From the NCBI GenBank assembly GCA_023437365.1, contig JAEZGK010000028.1, positions 16,916 through 80,915 of the forward strand: 64,000 nucleotides of DNA, read 5' to 3'. The position numbers and the translations under genes were made by a program. Position 1 is the stretch's first letter. Each line of letters begins with the position of its first letter. Origin of the DNA: Bacillota bacterium. GTDB lineage: Bacteria > Bacillota > Clostridia > Lachnospirales > Lachnospiraceae. Shown here in pieces: positions 1 to 8,890 of the stretch. Under the pieces are notes generated by a model. That model worked only from the letters and a program-made list of their open reading frames with translations, was not told the origin of the DNA and did not search any database.

Positions 1-915
1 GGAGGCCGACACCATAGTACTGGAGAGTACTGCTAACTCAGCCAGATCCAAAGATTTTCCGACGATTGCACGATATGCCCCGTACATGAGTACACCTTCA
101 AACATGACCGTAAAGGTAAGATAATTACGGATCCAAGTTGGAACGTTAATCTTAAAGGCGTATTGATCAGCAGTCTTATAAATTCCCTTCAGGGCCTCCT
201 CATATTTATTCTTAAGAATATGAAAGACCTTAGATAAACGAATTTCCTTGGAGTAATCCGCAAGATACATTACACGGTTCACATAGTCGATTCTCCTCTT
301 ATAAGGTGCCATTGCTTTATCTCTCTCAAATTCGGCTTTATGATATAAGTAGCCAAATAAGAAGTTACCAACAATCGGAGATAGGATAAAAAGCACTACC
401 GGCTTGTCAATCATAAACATCGTTGCGAATACGACAATTGCCGCTATCCCTCCGGCGATAATACCAAAGAAGTTCAGAATAACCAGCATTAGCTTATCAC
501 TGGCACCATCCGCTGCCAGGGTATATCTGTTATAAAAGCTGCTGTCTTCAAAGCACCTAAGCTCCACATTGCCAGCCTTCTGATAAAGCTTCTGGTAAAG
601 CTTTTGATAGATCGTCGCGCCGGCCATAGGAATATAGGCTCCTTCAATATATGCATTATAGAAAGCGACTAACATAAAGAAGCCTCCTGATATGAGGATG
701 AACCGGAGTATATGATAAAAGCTTTCTCCCTGTTGAATGGCCCCAACCAAATATCGTATAAAAAAGTAGCTATAGAAAACCCAGGCAATATACTCAAAGA
801 CCTTTCCCAAGGCTGATTGCAGGATTACTCCCTTCTTAATCCCCCACATCAGTCGGATCGAATATAGAATGTTATTGAGAGCCCTTGTTTTCCTCATTTT
901 CTGTTGCTGTTCCAT
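1..915 (-). CDS. ABC exporter transmembrane domain protein, 3' end cut by window edge
   Basis: The minus strand is open from an ATG at 915 to the window edge (305 codons), with a good ribosome binding site (AAGGGGG) just upstream. The protein starts MEQQQKMRKTRALNN and then carries about five hydrophobic helices (near residues 33-55, 70-88, 143-165, 167-188 and 265-285). These are separated by charged stretches such as YKRRIDYVNRVMYLADYSKE, which is typical of the membrane domain of type I ABC exporters: long cytoplasmic loops, with the ATPase domain following. The ATPase domain would lie beyond position 1 and is not seen. It is probably a half-transporter of the multidrug/lipid/peptide export kind; the substrate cannot be told. 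An ATPase fused downstream, or a membrane subunit alone, are both possible. Confidence 0.75.
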   Translation of the reverse strand, partial: MEQQQKMRKTRALNNILYSIRLMWGIKKGVILQSALGKVFEYIAWVFYSYFFIRYLVGAIQQGESFYHILRFILISGGFFMLVAFYNAYIEGAYIPMAGATIYQKLYQKLYQKAGNVELRCFEDSSFYNRYTLAADGASDKLMLVILNFFGIIAGGIAAIVVFATMFMIDKPVVLFILSPIVGNFLFGYLYHKAEFERDKAMAPYKRRIDYVNRVMYLADYSKEIRLSKVFHILKNKYEEALKGIYKTADQYAFKINVPTWIRNYLTFTVMFEGVLMYGAYRAIVGKSLDLAELAVLSSTMVSAS

Positions 916-1201
916 AACTTCCCCCTTTGTTAAGTGAACCAGCGCTATGATCTGGATTCGTTATGCGAAATGTGTAATGGTATTGGATTCGTAATAAGAT
1001 AAATTATATCATAAGGGAAAGATGGATGTAAATTATTACCTTCTATCAAGTTTGTTTTAATCAAATTTGAGAAATTTTCCTACTAGATCCTCCAATCATG
1101 TCCTCAGTGGAAACGGAGTACATAGATACCGCATTGTGAGCTAAATACAGTCAGTATTGTGTTTATGACAATGGATTTGATGGGGTAAAACTCAATGACT
1201 T

Positions 1202-1231
1202 TTGCCATTCTTCTATGGTTCATGGTATAAT
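1202..1231 (+). promoter_or_regulatory. Sigma-A-type promoter of the Sel1-repeat gene
   Basis: TTGCCA (1202-1207), an 18-bp spacer and a perfect TATAAT (1226-1231) lie about 60 bp before the start codon at 1290. The rest of the 374-bp gap between the ABC gene and this one (916-1289) shows nothing else I can name. Confidence 0.6.
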
Positions 1232-1289
1232 AGATAGGTGTATTGGGTCTGTATAGTGATCATTTAATTTTTGGGAGGTTGATCATACC

Positions 1290-1634
1290 ATGAAGCTTGT
1301 GATTAAAAACAGTGAAAAAGCGATGTCTCTATTTCCCCAGGAAGAAGAATACAGTTTGATTGATGATAAGGTGCAGTACTATGATGAGGATAAATTGCAG
1401 GAGTGGGAGAAAAGCTATCACGAAATTCTGAAATTGTTGGATGGAGTAGAAAATCAGAAGGGAATGAGCCTTCTTTTTGCATTGGCAGAGGAAGGCTATC
1501 CTGAGGCTAGGTTGCTGCTGAGCGATTTGTACCTCAAAGGGCAGGGTCTGCCGGAAAGCTTAATGAAGGCAAAAGAGTGGGACCGCAGGGCAAAATATGC
1601 TGAAAGCTTCTTCCGAAACAAGCGACGTAACTAA
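1290..1634 (+). CDS. Small Sel1-like repeat protein
   Basis: 114 aa, with a GGGAGG ribosome binding site about 12 bp upstream. The second half (about residues 60-105) reads SLLFALAEEGYPEARLLL, then LYLKGQGL, then AKEWDRRAKYAES. This is one Sel1/TPR-like helical repeat (A-x-x-G-x-x-A-x-x-x-L...G.G....A..W..+AA). Such repeats bind other proteins; no catalytic motif or signal peptide is present, so it should be a cytoplasmic adaptor. It is a single-gene unit with its own promoter and a hairpin directly after the stop. The partner is unknown. Confidence 0.7.
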   Translation: MKLVIKNSEKAMSLFPQEEEYSLIDDKVQYYDEDKLQEWEKSYHEILKLLDGVENQKGMSLLFALAEEGYPEARLLLSDLYLKGQGLPESLMKAKEWDRRAKYAESFFRNKRRN

Positions 1635-1670
1635 ACAGCTCCCCGTCAGAGTAACAGGGAGCTGTTCTAT
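1634..1670 (+). terminator. Hairpin after the Sel1-repeat gene
   Basis: AACAGCTCCC (1634-1643) pairs perfectly with GGGAGCTGTT (1657-1666) around a 13-nt loop. The T-tract is poor (TTCTAT), so termination may be weak or factor-assisted. Confidence 0.5.
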
Positions 1671-1692
1671 GGGCTGAGGTTATTTGCTTCAA

Positions 1693-3294
1693 TCAATCCT
1701 TGGTTGCTGTTTCCAACCAGAAGGCATCAGGCTTTGCAATTAATCGGGCATTATTATAAGCCATCTCTAGAGTAAGAATAGTTGTTCCGCGATAAACTGT
1801 TGTTCTACCTGTTTCATCTAATGAAAGTACTAACGCACATTGTGGTATATCGGTCTCTTCTCTTTCACCTAGATAGATAGGTAACAGAAACTGCATCTTA
1901 CCGGTCTCAGGCCAATACTGAGGTAAGGCCAACTTATAGTTTCTTTCTGCCAATAATACGGCTCTGCTGATTGCACTATCGAAATCACGTGCAATCCTGG
2001 CCAGCAGCTGATCCTTTTCTGTCTCATCATCTGCACAAGCATTGTATTCTTCGGAATATTTCGGAAGCCTGCCTCTTTTCACACCATCCTCAAAAATATG
2101 CTTATCATTCGTAACAATCTTGTATTTCGTATTGAAAATTGCGATTGTCTTATCATCATTAGCGAAGTAATTTGCTATTCCGGGAACAGGGAATTCATTG
2201 CCATCAAAGACGCAGGTAATAACCTTATCTGTTTCTACATATGCTTCGGGATTTTTAATCAAAGTGAGTTGTCTTTTCCCTAAACCGGGGATCTTAATAA
2301 CTATTTTTTCACCACAAATAATAATTTGTCTGAAATATCTCCGATTAAGCAGTCCGGAATTAAAATAGAGTTTATTCTTAAATTCCTGAACCTTTTTATT
2401 TTCAACTTCCATTTCTTCAGCATCTTCTTTAAATAACTTGTCCAGAGTATGCGTGATATAGGAGCGTAAGATATCATTTTTAGAATTGGCTTTTACCGAA
2501 TTCCATTTTTCCTTCATTGCGAGCTGCGATAATTCAGCCAAGAATTTATCCCCGTTACTACTAGGAGTAAAAATCAATCTACCAAAATGATAGTATTTTT
2601 CGTCCAAAATATCATCTATTAATTCATCTTCAGTTACGATATTCAGACCAAACCATTTTGTGGGCCCGACGCCCTTAAACTTGTCCATCTTAGCCCAAAA
2701 ATGCAAATTTTTTATGCTTAAATTGGTGTTAAAAAATGCAAATTTAGAGCATTCACCCCATTCATCATTATCAATTGCTTGAAGAAAAGCCTTATTTAAA
2801 AAGTCATGCCAGTAGCTTTCCTTCTCGTTTTTTTCAAATTCCCAGTTAAGCATGTTAGCCAGGTAGCTATAATCCGGCTTTAGGGTATAATCATCCAAGC
2901 TTGTTGGGCGATTGACATCAATGGATTTCCATTTATTGATAATCACTTCTTTGGTTCCGATTTCAACACCGGACCAAGTCGTAGATTTTAGACCTTTGTA
3001 TTGACATCCGGGTTTTTTTCTGAAGCCACCGTATATTATTTCTGCGGTATCCTCCGTAAAATATCCTGTTTCAATCAAGAAAAACATCACATCGGAATCA
3101 GTGCATAGAACCGGGGTTACATCTGATGAATAACATAAACAGGCAGTTTCACAATTATTCCATTGTGTATCAACATGATCATTCAGCTGATTAAAATCAA
3201 CATTCTTCTTCGTGTATTTCCTGATTTCAGCAGGATATTCTTTCATGTTATCGATTTTTCCAATTATTAAAAAGCCACGCTTATCATTAGTCAA
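1693..3294 (-). CDS. DUF3825-type protein of unknown function
   Basis: 533 aa, read leftward. The start is TTG at 3294, chosen because GGAGG sits 8 bp upstream and no ATG is better placed. The C-terminal third ends with LPQYWPETGKMQFLLPIYL and then TILTLEMAYNNARLI and KPDAFWL, which I recognise as the conserved end of DUF3825. FAFFNTNLSIKN in the middle resembles the FNTGL segment of the same family. DUF3825 proteins have no established activity; some carry RNA-binding or OST-HTH domains, but none is visible here, where the N-terminal 250 residues are unassigned. No signal peptide or membrane segment. It is divergent from the membrane protein at 3513, with which it shares a 218-bp intergenic region, so the two may be functionally linked. 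Confidence 0.6.
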   Translation of the reverse strand: MTNDKRGFLIIGKIDNMKEYPAEIRKYTKKNVDFNQLNDHVDTQWNNCETACLCYSSDVTPVLCTDSDVMFFLIETGYFTEDTAEIIYGGFRKKPGCQYKGLKSTTWSGVEIGTKEVIINKWKSIDVNRPTSLDDYTLKPDYSYLANMLNWEFEKNEKESYWHDFLNKAFLQAIDNDEWGECSKFAFFNTNLSIKNLHFWAKMDKFKGVGPTKWFGLNIVTEDELIDDILDEKYYHFGRLIFTPSSNGDKFLAELSQLAMKEKWNSVKANSKNDILRSYITHTLDKLFKEDAEEMEVENKKVQEFKNKLYFNSGLLNRRYFRQIIICGEKIVIKIPGLGKRQLTLIKNPEAYVETDKVITCVFDGNEFPVPGIANYFANDDKTIAIFNTKYKIVTNDKHIFEDGVKRGRLPKYSEEYNACADDETEKDQLLARIARDFDSAISRAVLLAERNYKLALPQYWPETGKMQFLLPIYLGEREETDIPQCALVLSLDETGRTTVYRGTTILTLEMAYNNARLIAKPDAFWLETATKD

Positions 3295-3512
3295 GTTGAA
3301 GTCCTCCGTTAATAATCATTGATATATATTATTATAAAGATAATTCTGAGAAATGTAAAGAAATCAATTAAAGTAAAGGCTTTAGGTAAGGGCAAAAGAC
3401 ATTTGTTGCAATAGATAGAATTATGTTGAAATGAGAAAAGCATTTAGAATATAATATTTATAGAAACACTAAAATCTTGCATATCACTACAAAGGAGAAG
3501 TGTGCCAGTACA

Positions 3513-4901
3513 ATGATGAATATGCTAAACGAGAGTAATCTTATCTTACCGTTTCATTATCAGGGGAAAATCAACAAATTTGAGGCATATGTGAAGGCTG
3601 ATGGGTTTAAAAAAGACAAGAATAACTATCTGCAAGATTATATCTGGCGAAAGGCTTCCAGAAGAAGATATCGTTATCTGGCAGCGCATATTGATGCGCT
3701 AATTGATAACGAGAATAAAGACAGTATTTGTTACAGCTATTACTTAAACCCTAATTATCGGTCCGAGCAAGGATGGCCTTCCGAACAGGACAGAATCTAT
3801 ATGGAATCATGGATCATGAAAGGGGATAATAAGTCAGAAGCATTTACCTTTTTCATGGGTGAAATAAGGATATATATCTTTAAAACAGGGATTGGTTTCC
3901 TTGTTGTAAATATTAAGCATGAGAACCAGGAAGAATTAACTTCTATAGAAGACAAATCCTTCTCGCTAACACGTTTTTATACAAAAGAAACCACAGGTAC
4001 TGCGAAAGAAAGTGAATTACTATTTATATATAAAACAACCGATAAAAACGGTATTGAGAAGAACAATCCGTTCAGTCTATCAGGTATTGTAAATCAAATT
4101 CTACAAATAACCAAGTCAAATCAAGATAAGATTAAATTATTCCCATCCTCCAATAAAAAGGAATGTAATATCTTTCATAGAATTATTGTTGACAGACCTC
4201 TGGAGGAGGAAAAGCTGAATTCACATCTTTATATTTTAAGAAGGGCGTTCCACTCCAGCTTTTATCAGTGTAAGGAAGATGCGTGTGTTGATCAGCGAAC
4301 AGATTTTATATTTCAGACAAGGCATAATTTTTATTTCAGCTTCAGTCAGAGGGGTATGGTTTGTCTGTACTATCAATCGGAAAATCAGGATGTTTTTATA
4401 AGGCATTTTACCGGCAATGTTCGTCATGATTACTTCTTCATCTATTTATTCTTATTACATGAACGGCAAGCCCTTTTTTATTTTAACTCCATCCTATCAG
4501 CTCCACAGAAAAAGTACAATATCATCAGAATGAAGAAGATTCTGATAGAGTTCAGAATCAAATACTCCTATAAGGTTATTTCAGACGAAGCCTCCTATCA
4601 GAATTATTACAGTCTGCTCTATAAAGCTTTTAGCCTTGATGAGTTGAATGTCGATATTCAAGATATTATCGATCGCGGTTCTGAACACCAGAAGAACACT
4701 CACGAAAACAGTACAAATACAGCACTTGCGGTACTGGCTTTGTTTGGAATTTTTTCTGCACTCGACAGCAGCTTCGCCTTCGTTGATCGTTTCAATATGG
4801 ATAAATCATTTACTTGGGCTCATGCAGTGGTATCGGCATTAATCTTCTTAACGGTTCTGATATCAATCGGAGTGTTTTTGTACCTTAAGAAACGTAAGTA
4901 A
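3513..4901 (+). CDS. Membrane-anchored protein of unknown function, two C-terminal helices
   Basis: The frame opens at a TTG (3477) without a ribosome binding site. I start at ATG 3513 because AAAGGAG lies at 3491-3497, giving 462 aa. The first roughly 390 residues are hydrophilic with no motif I recognise. The C-terminus has two hydrophobic helices (TNTALAVLALFGIFSALDSS and TWAHAVVSALIFLTVLISIG) separated by about 15 residues and ends in basic KKRK. This large soluble domain plus terminal TM hairpin resembles CorA-like proteins in topology only; the GMN signature of CorA is absent. The gene is followed by a very strong terminator and is divergent from the DUF3825 gene. Function unknown. Confidence 0.6.
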   Translation: MMNMLNESNLILPFHYQGKINKFEAYVKADGFKKDKNNYLQDYIWRKASRRRYRYLAAHIDALIDNENKDSICYSYYLNPNYRSEQGWPSEQDRIYMESWIMKGDNKSEAFTFFMGEIRIYIFKTGIGFLVVNIKHENQEELTSIEDKSFSLTRFYTKETTGTAKESELLFIYKTTDKNGIEKNNPFSLSGIVNQILQITKSNQDKIKLFPSSNKKECNIFHRIIVDRPLEEEKLNSHLYILRRAFHSSFYQCKEDACVDQRTDFIFQTRHNFYFSFSQRGMVCLYYQSENQDVFIRHFTGNVRHDYFFIYLFLLHERQALFYFNSILSAPQKKYNIIRMKKILIEFRIKYSYKVISDEASYQNYYSLLYKAFSLDELNVDIQDIIDRGSEHQKNTHENSTNTALAVLALFGIFSALDSSFAFVDRFNMDKSFTWAHAVVSALIFLTVLISIGVFLYLKKRK

Positions 4902-4936
4902 TATCAAAAGCAGCTTTAAAAACGTTATAAAAATAC

Positions 4937-4980
4937 AAAGCCCTGTTCAGCTGATACTGAGCAGGGCTTTAGATTTATTT
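4937..4980 (+). terminator. Strong intrinsic terminator
   Basis: AAAGCCCTGTTCAG (4937-4950) pairs with CTGAGCAGGGCTTT (4957-4970): a 14-bp stem with one G-U and a 6-nt loop, followed by an AT-rich tail. Confidence 0.85.
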
Positions 4981-5200
4981 ATCCTCTGCCAAGGTTACCT
5001 CAATTTTATTTATAAGGAAGTTTGAGGTATGTGTTTGCTTCCAGATGAGTTACTGTATTATTAAGAAGTAGAATACTTGCCAAGTAAATGCAGCATAGAC
5101 TTATGTTTTTTGCTTTCTTTTAGGTATCACTTTTTCCTGGAGTAAGTAACTTAAGGTTAAGTTGCACTGAGGGGATCATATGTAATAGGAGATTGGTAAT

Positions 5201-7144
5201 ATGTTGGAACTATCATTAGCAGGTGTAAAAAAGTATATGGATACAACTCTGATACTTAAGGATATATCCTTTATGGTAACGGAGGGGGAGAAGGTAGGCC
5301 TTGTAGGTGAAAATGGCAGTGGAAAAACTACGATTCTCAAATTAATAGCGGGCATACTCACGCTAAACCATTGTGCGGGATACCCGTATGCCCCGGTTCC
5401 CCTGGGATATGACGAAGGATGGGTTAATACTCCAAAGGATGCAGTCTGCGCCTATCTCGATCAAATACCACAATATCCTTATGGGACAAGAGTTATCGAT
5501 GTATTGAAATCAGCTTTTGATGAGGTGTATCAGCTTGAGAAGGACATTCATGAGCTTGAGGAAAGTATGCAACACCTAGAGGGTGCTGATTTAGAAAGAA
5601 CCTTGAAGAGCTATGGCGAGTTGCTTCAAGCATATGAATTAATGGATGGATATCATGTAGAGGAAAAGTTAAACAGAGTCTGTAAGGGATTGCATTTCGA
5701 TGAGAAATTTCTAATCCAGGAATTCAGTCTGTTAAGTGGTGGCGAAAAAACTACGGTAACACTTGGAAAGCTCCTGATTGACATGCCCGACATATTACTG
5801 CTGGATGAACCTACAAATCATCTGGATATGGAGTCGGTAGAATGGCTGGAGGAATATCTTGGCAGCTATAAAGGGATTGTAATAGTGGTATCGCATGACA
5901 GATATTTTCTGGATCATGTTGTAACCAAAATAATTGAAATAGAAGATAAAGAGAGTAATACCTATAACGGAAACTATTCTGATTATATCATACAAAAAGA
6001 AGAGAAGCTCAGGATACAATTGGAGAATTATAAAGAGCAGAATAAAAAGATGAATGAGATGGAACAGTCAGTCAAGCAGCTTAGGGACTGGGCAATGAAG
6101 TCGGATAACAATAAATTCTTCAAAAGAGCAGCAAGCATTCAGATCAAACTGGATAAGCTGGAGAGAATTGATCAGCCCTCAAAGAAGCAGAATATGAAGC
6201 TAGCAATTCGGCAGTCAGAGCAATCCGGTAAGTTAACAATTCAGGCCAGTAATTTATCGAAAAGCTTTGGTCAGAAGACCCTTTTTCAGCATGCTGAAAT
6301 GGTGATTCATTATGGAGAGAGAGTAGCCATGATTGGTCCCAACGGTTGTGGTAAGACAACCTTTCTTAAAATGCTGTTGGGAGAGGAGATACCGGATGAG
6401 GGTTCGATACAATTAGGTTCGGGTGTTCTGTCGGCGTATCTGCCACAGACAGTCAGCTTTCCAAATGAAGAACTTACAGTGCTTGACTATTTCCGAGAGG
6501 ATCTATTTATACCTGAGGGAAAGGCAAGGGAATACCTTGCCAAATACCTGTTTTATGGAAGCAATGTATTTAAAAAAATAAAGCATTTATCGGGTGGAGA
6601 GAGACTTCGCCTAAACTTGAGCAAACTACTATTCAATGACATAAACCTGTTGATCCTGGATGAGCCTACAAACCACCTGGATACGAAATCAATAGAAAGT
6701 GTGGAGGAGGCCTTAGCTGCTTTTAAGGGTACCATCTTTTTCATTTCCCATGACAGATACTTCATCAATAAAATCAGTGATAGGGTAGTTGCGATTGAGG
6801 AGGGAGTGATCAGGAGCTATCTTGGTAACTATGACTATTATAAGAGTATCAAGGATAAGCAAAATCAACAGTTGGAGGAGGTATTACCGGCTAAGCCTGA
6901 GCAACGTGAGAAGCACAAAAATGACAGAAAGAAAGAGACTTCTAGGGTCGCCGATAGAAAAGTAACAGAGGCGGCACAAGTAGAAGCCAGTATCAGAACT
7001 ATTGAAAGCAAGATAAAAGAAATTGAAGTGGCAATGGAAACCGTAGGAACAAATTATGAAGACTTAAACAGCTTGTATCAGCAAAAAGAGGAATTGAATA
7101 AGGCGCTGGAGGAAGCAATGGAAGTGTGGTTAAGCTTGAATTAA
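5201..7144 (+). CDS. ABC-F family ATPase, probable antibiotic-resistance ribosome protection protein
   Basis: 647 aa, two ATP-binding cassettes and no membrane segments, so ABC-F. First cassette: Walker A GENGSGKTT (residues 36-44), LSGGEKTT (about 178) and LLLDEPTNHLD. Linker arm (about 265-330) KEQNKKMNEMEQSVKQL...FFKRAASIQIKLDKLERID. Second cassette: GPNGCGKTT (about 379), LSGGERLRL and LILDEPTNHLD. A charged coiled-coil tail follows. ABC-F proteins bind the ribosomal E site and either assist translation or dislodge antibiotics. The arm and overall shape resemble the clostridial lincosamide/pleuromutilin/streptogramin protection group (CplR/Lsa-like), but the exact subgroup and spectrum are inference. 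Start: AGGAG at 5187-5191. A 230-bp leader precedes it and could carry attenuation control. A housekeeping ABC-F role cannot be excluded. Confidence 0.8.
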   Translation: MLELSLAGVKKYMDTTLILKDISFMVTEGEKVGLVGENGSGKTTILKLIAGILTLNHCAGYPYAPVPLGYDEGWVNTPKDAVCAYLDQIPQYPYGTRVIDVLKSAFDEVYQLEKDIHELEESMQHLEGADLERTLKSYGELLQAYELMDGYHVEEKLNRVCKGLHFDEKFLIQEFSLLSGGEKTTVTLGKLLIDMPDILLLDEPTNHLDMESVEWLEEYLGSYKGIVIVVSHDRYFLDHVVTKIIEIEDKESNTYNGNYSDYIIQKEEKLRIQLENYKEQNKKMNEMEQSVKQLRDWAMKSDNNKFFKRAASIQIKLDKLERIDQPSKKQNMKLAIRQSEQSGKLTIQASNLSKSFGQKTLFQHAEMVIHYGERVAMIGPNGCGKTTFLKMLLGEEIPDEGSIQLGSGVLSAYLPQTVSFPNEELTVLDYFREDLFIPEGKAREYLAKYLFYGSNVFKKIKHLSGGERLRLNLSKLLFNDINLLILDEPTNHLDTKSIESVEEALAAFKGTIFFISHDRYFINKISDRVVAIEEGVIRSYLGNYDYYKSIKDKQNQQLEEVLPAKPEQREKHKNDRKKETSRVADRKVTEAAQVEASIRTIESKIKEIEVAMETVGTNYEDLNSLYQQKEELNKALEEAMEVWLSLN

Positions 7145-7185
7145 GAGTGTGGGGTAAGGAAAAGTCAGAGACTGTGAAGCAAAAA

Positions 7186-7213
7186 TTGGTATTTACCTTA
7201 GGCTTTCTATGAT
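7186..7213 (+). promoter_or_regulatory. Promoter of the LytTR-ABC operon
   Basis: TTGGTA (7186-7191), 16-bp spacer, TATGAT (7208-7213). It sits about 150 bp before the LytTR gene and directly upstream of a short ribosome-bound leader frame (7242-7277). Confidence 0.45.
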
Positions 7214-7241
7214 AAAATAACATCATAGGAGGCCTTTTATC

Positions 7242-7277
7242 ATGGAAAAAAGGAGCCGGTCAGCATTCTTATTGTAA
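7242..7277 (+). CDS. Possible 11-codon leader peptide
   Basis: ATG at 7242 follows a very good ribosome binding site (TAGGAGG, 7226-7232, 9-bp spacing) and reads MEKRSRSAFLL then stop. It lies between the presumed promoter and the LytTR gene. A ribosome site of this quality on so short a frame suggests a leader peptide for translational attenuation, but no alternative hairpins were clearly found, and chance is possible. Confidence 0.3.
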   Translation: MEKRSRSAFLL

Positions 7278-7366
7278 GTTGGTTGTGTTAACTTGTAACT
7301 TGGATTCTGAACTATTGCATTTATATTCTGGTATGGTACCTTGTAAAAAGAAGGAGGAACTTATAC

Positions 7367-7813
7367 ATGAAGCTATTCCTGGAACAGAGAAAAGAAAAAG
7401 AAATCGAAGTAGTAATTCGCTATCAACAGATGGATGATTACGTGAAAAGACTGGTACATAAAATAGAGAGCTGCAACCACACAGTGTATGGTGAAGATAA
7501 GGGCAGACAATATAAAATTAATATTCGAGAAATCTATTATATCGAAAGTGTGGATAAGAAAACCTTTATTTATACCAAGGATCAGGTATTTCGCTCGGAA
7601 CGAAAATTATATCATTTTATGGAGGAGCTGCAGGGTCATGAGTTTGTTCAGGTCAGTAAGGCCTGCATTATTAACCTGGATGTTTTAAAGCATATCAAAA
7701 GTCTTTATAACAGCCGGATGGAAGCAACCTTGATTAACGATGAAAAAATTACGGTATCCAGAACCTATCTGAGCGCAATCAAATCAGCATTATGTAAGGA
7801 GGGCGAGTTATGA
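7367..7813 (+). CDS. LytTR-domain DNA-binding regulator
   Basis: 148 aa; AAGGAGG ribosome site upstream. Residues about 50-145 form a LytTR domain: INIREIYYIESVDKKTFIYT, then FVQVSKACIINLDVLKHIKS and the ending MEATLINDEKITVSRTYLSAIK. There is no receiver domain, so it belongs to the short stand-alone LytTR group that is nearly always followed by a DUF3021 membrane protein, as here. It binds direct repeats upstream of its target operon and probably autoregulates this one. The stop overlaps the next gene's start by 4 bp (ATGA), so the two are translationally coupled. Confidence 0.85.
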   Translation: MKLFLEQRKEKEIEVVIRYQQMDDYVKRLVHKIESCNHTVYGEDKGRQYKINIREIYYIESVDKKTFIYTKDQVFRSERKLYHFMEELQGHEFVQVSKACIINLDVLKHIKSLYNSRMEATLINDEKITVSRTYLSAIKSALCKEGEL

Positions 7814-8250
7814 TAAAAAAAACGATGAAAAAGATCTTGATGCTTACGGCTTTGATCGATCTTGCTGCTTATACCATATCCTCCGCCATATCAGGGGATT
7901 GGGTGAGTACAACCTTCTTATGGGAACTGTTCTTTGTCTCGTGCCTTATCTGCGTTGCACAGCTAATCTGTAATAGGTTTAAAAGTAATTATTATATATT
8001 AGAGGTACTGGTTGAATATCTGATGGTGGTTATGATTGTAGGCGGTACCGGTCTATTGATCGGATGGTTTCAAATTTCCTGTCTGTGGAATGTCTTTCTT
8101 TATGTTACTCCGGTATATATTATCAGTTATTTTATGGATCTGGTCAGAACCAGACGAGATGTTGACTTTATCAATGAGAGGATTAAGCAAAGAGCAGAAA
8201 GAGGTATATTGGATGAGCAAGGCAATGATAACGGTGAAGCAGGTATATAA
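7810..8250 (+). CDS. DUF3021 membrane protein
   Basis: 146 aa with four hydrophobic helices (near residues 10-30, 36-55, 68-90 and 95-115) and a charged cytoplasmic tail. The size, helix pattern and position directly after a LytTR gene are those of the DUF3021 family. These proteins are thought to hold the LytTR partner at the membrane and modulate it, but the mechanism is not settled. The C-terminal 38 bp overlap the start of the ABC ATPase gene. Confidence 0.8.
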   Translation: MIKKTMKKILMLTALIDLAAYTISSAISGDWVSTTFLWELFFVSCLICVAQLICNRFKSNYYILEVLVEYLMVVMIVGGTGLLIGWFQISCLWNVFLYVTPVYIISYFMDLVRTRRDVDFINERIKQRAERGILDEQGNDNGEAGI

Positions 8251-8890
8251 AAACTTTCGCTTAGGAGAGTTGGAGCTTCCTGTGCTGAAGGACATTAATC
8301 TAGTGATTGAAAAAGGCGAATTTGTATCGATTATGGGTCCATCCGGTTCCGGGAAAAGTACTCTTCTGTATCTTCTGGGAGGGTTGGAGTCAGTCACAAG
8401 AGGCACCATAGAAATCAATGCAAAGAATATCGTCAAACTTAATGATGATGAGCAAAGCAGGATGAGAAGAAAGGAGATCGGCTTTGTCTTTCAAGCCTAT
8501 AATCTGATCCCGAACCTCACGGTGGAGGAAAATATTCTAATGCCCCTTTTACTGGATGGGGTTAAAAAGAAAGACTTGAAATATAAACTAGAGGAAATAC
8601 TTGAGATTACTGGGCTGAGTGATCATAGGAACCACACTCCAAAGGAACTCTCGGGAGGGCAGCAGCAGAGAGTGGCGATCGCAAGGGCGGTCATTACCAG
8701 TCCTGACATTATATTTGCAGATGAACCCATCGGTAATCTGGACAGCATAACAGGGAACGGAATTCTGTCATTGCTGCAGAGGATCAATCAACAGAAGAAC
8801 ACAACAATCGTTATGGTTACCCATTCAAAGGAATCTACTGCCTTTGGAACCAGGGTAATCTATCTGAAGGATGGGATGATAGCAGAATGA
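8213..8890 (+). CDS. ABC transporter ATP-binding protein (MacB/LolD type)
   Basis: 225 aa from ATG 8213 (AAAGAGG upstream); a longer open frame exists but would run through the DUF3021 gene. Walker A GPSGSGKST (residues 42-50), Q-loop FVFQAYNLIP, signature LSGGQQQRVAIARA (about 146), Walker B IIFADEPIGNLD, and switch histidine in VMVTHSKES. This is the ATPase subunit pairing with FtsX-type permeases that act by mechanotransmission or export peptides. The stop overlaps the permease start (ATGA). With the LytTR/DUF3021 pair upstream, a role in sensing or resisting a peptide antibiotic or bacteriocin is plausible (inference). Confidence 0.9.
   Translation: MSKAMITVKQVYKNFRLGELELPVLKDINLVIEKGEFVSIMGPSGSGKSTLLYLLGGLESVTRGTIEINAKNIVKLNDDEQSRMRRKEIGFVFQAYNLIPNLTVEENILMPLLLDGVKKKDLKYKLEEILEITGLSDHRNHTPKELSGGQQQRVAIARAVITSPDIIFADEPIGNLDSITGNGILSLLQRINQQKNTTIVMVTHSKESTAFGTRVIYLKDGMIAE

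Noticed and set aside
8090..8212. N-terminal extension of the ABC ATPase
   Set aside because: The longer frame runs through the DUF3021 gene; ATG 8213 has a ribosome site and gives the family length.
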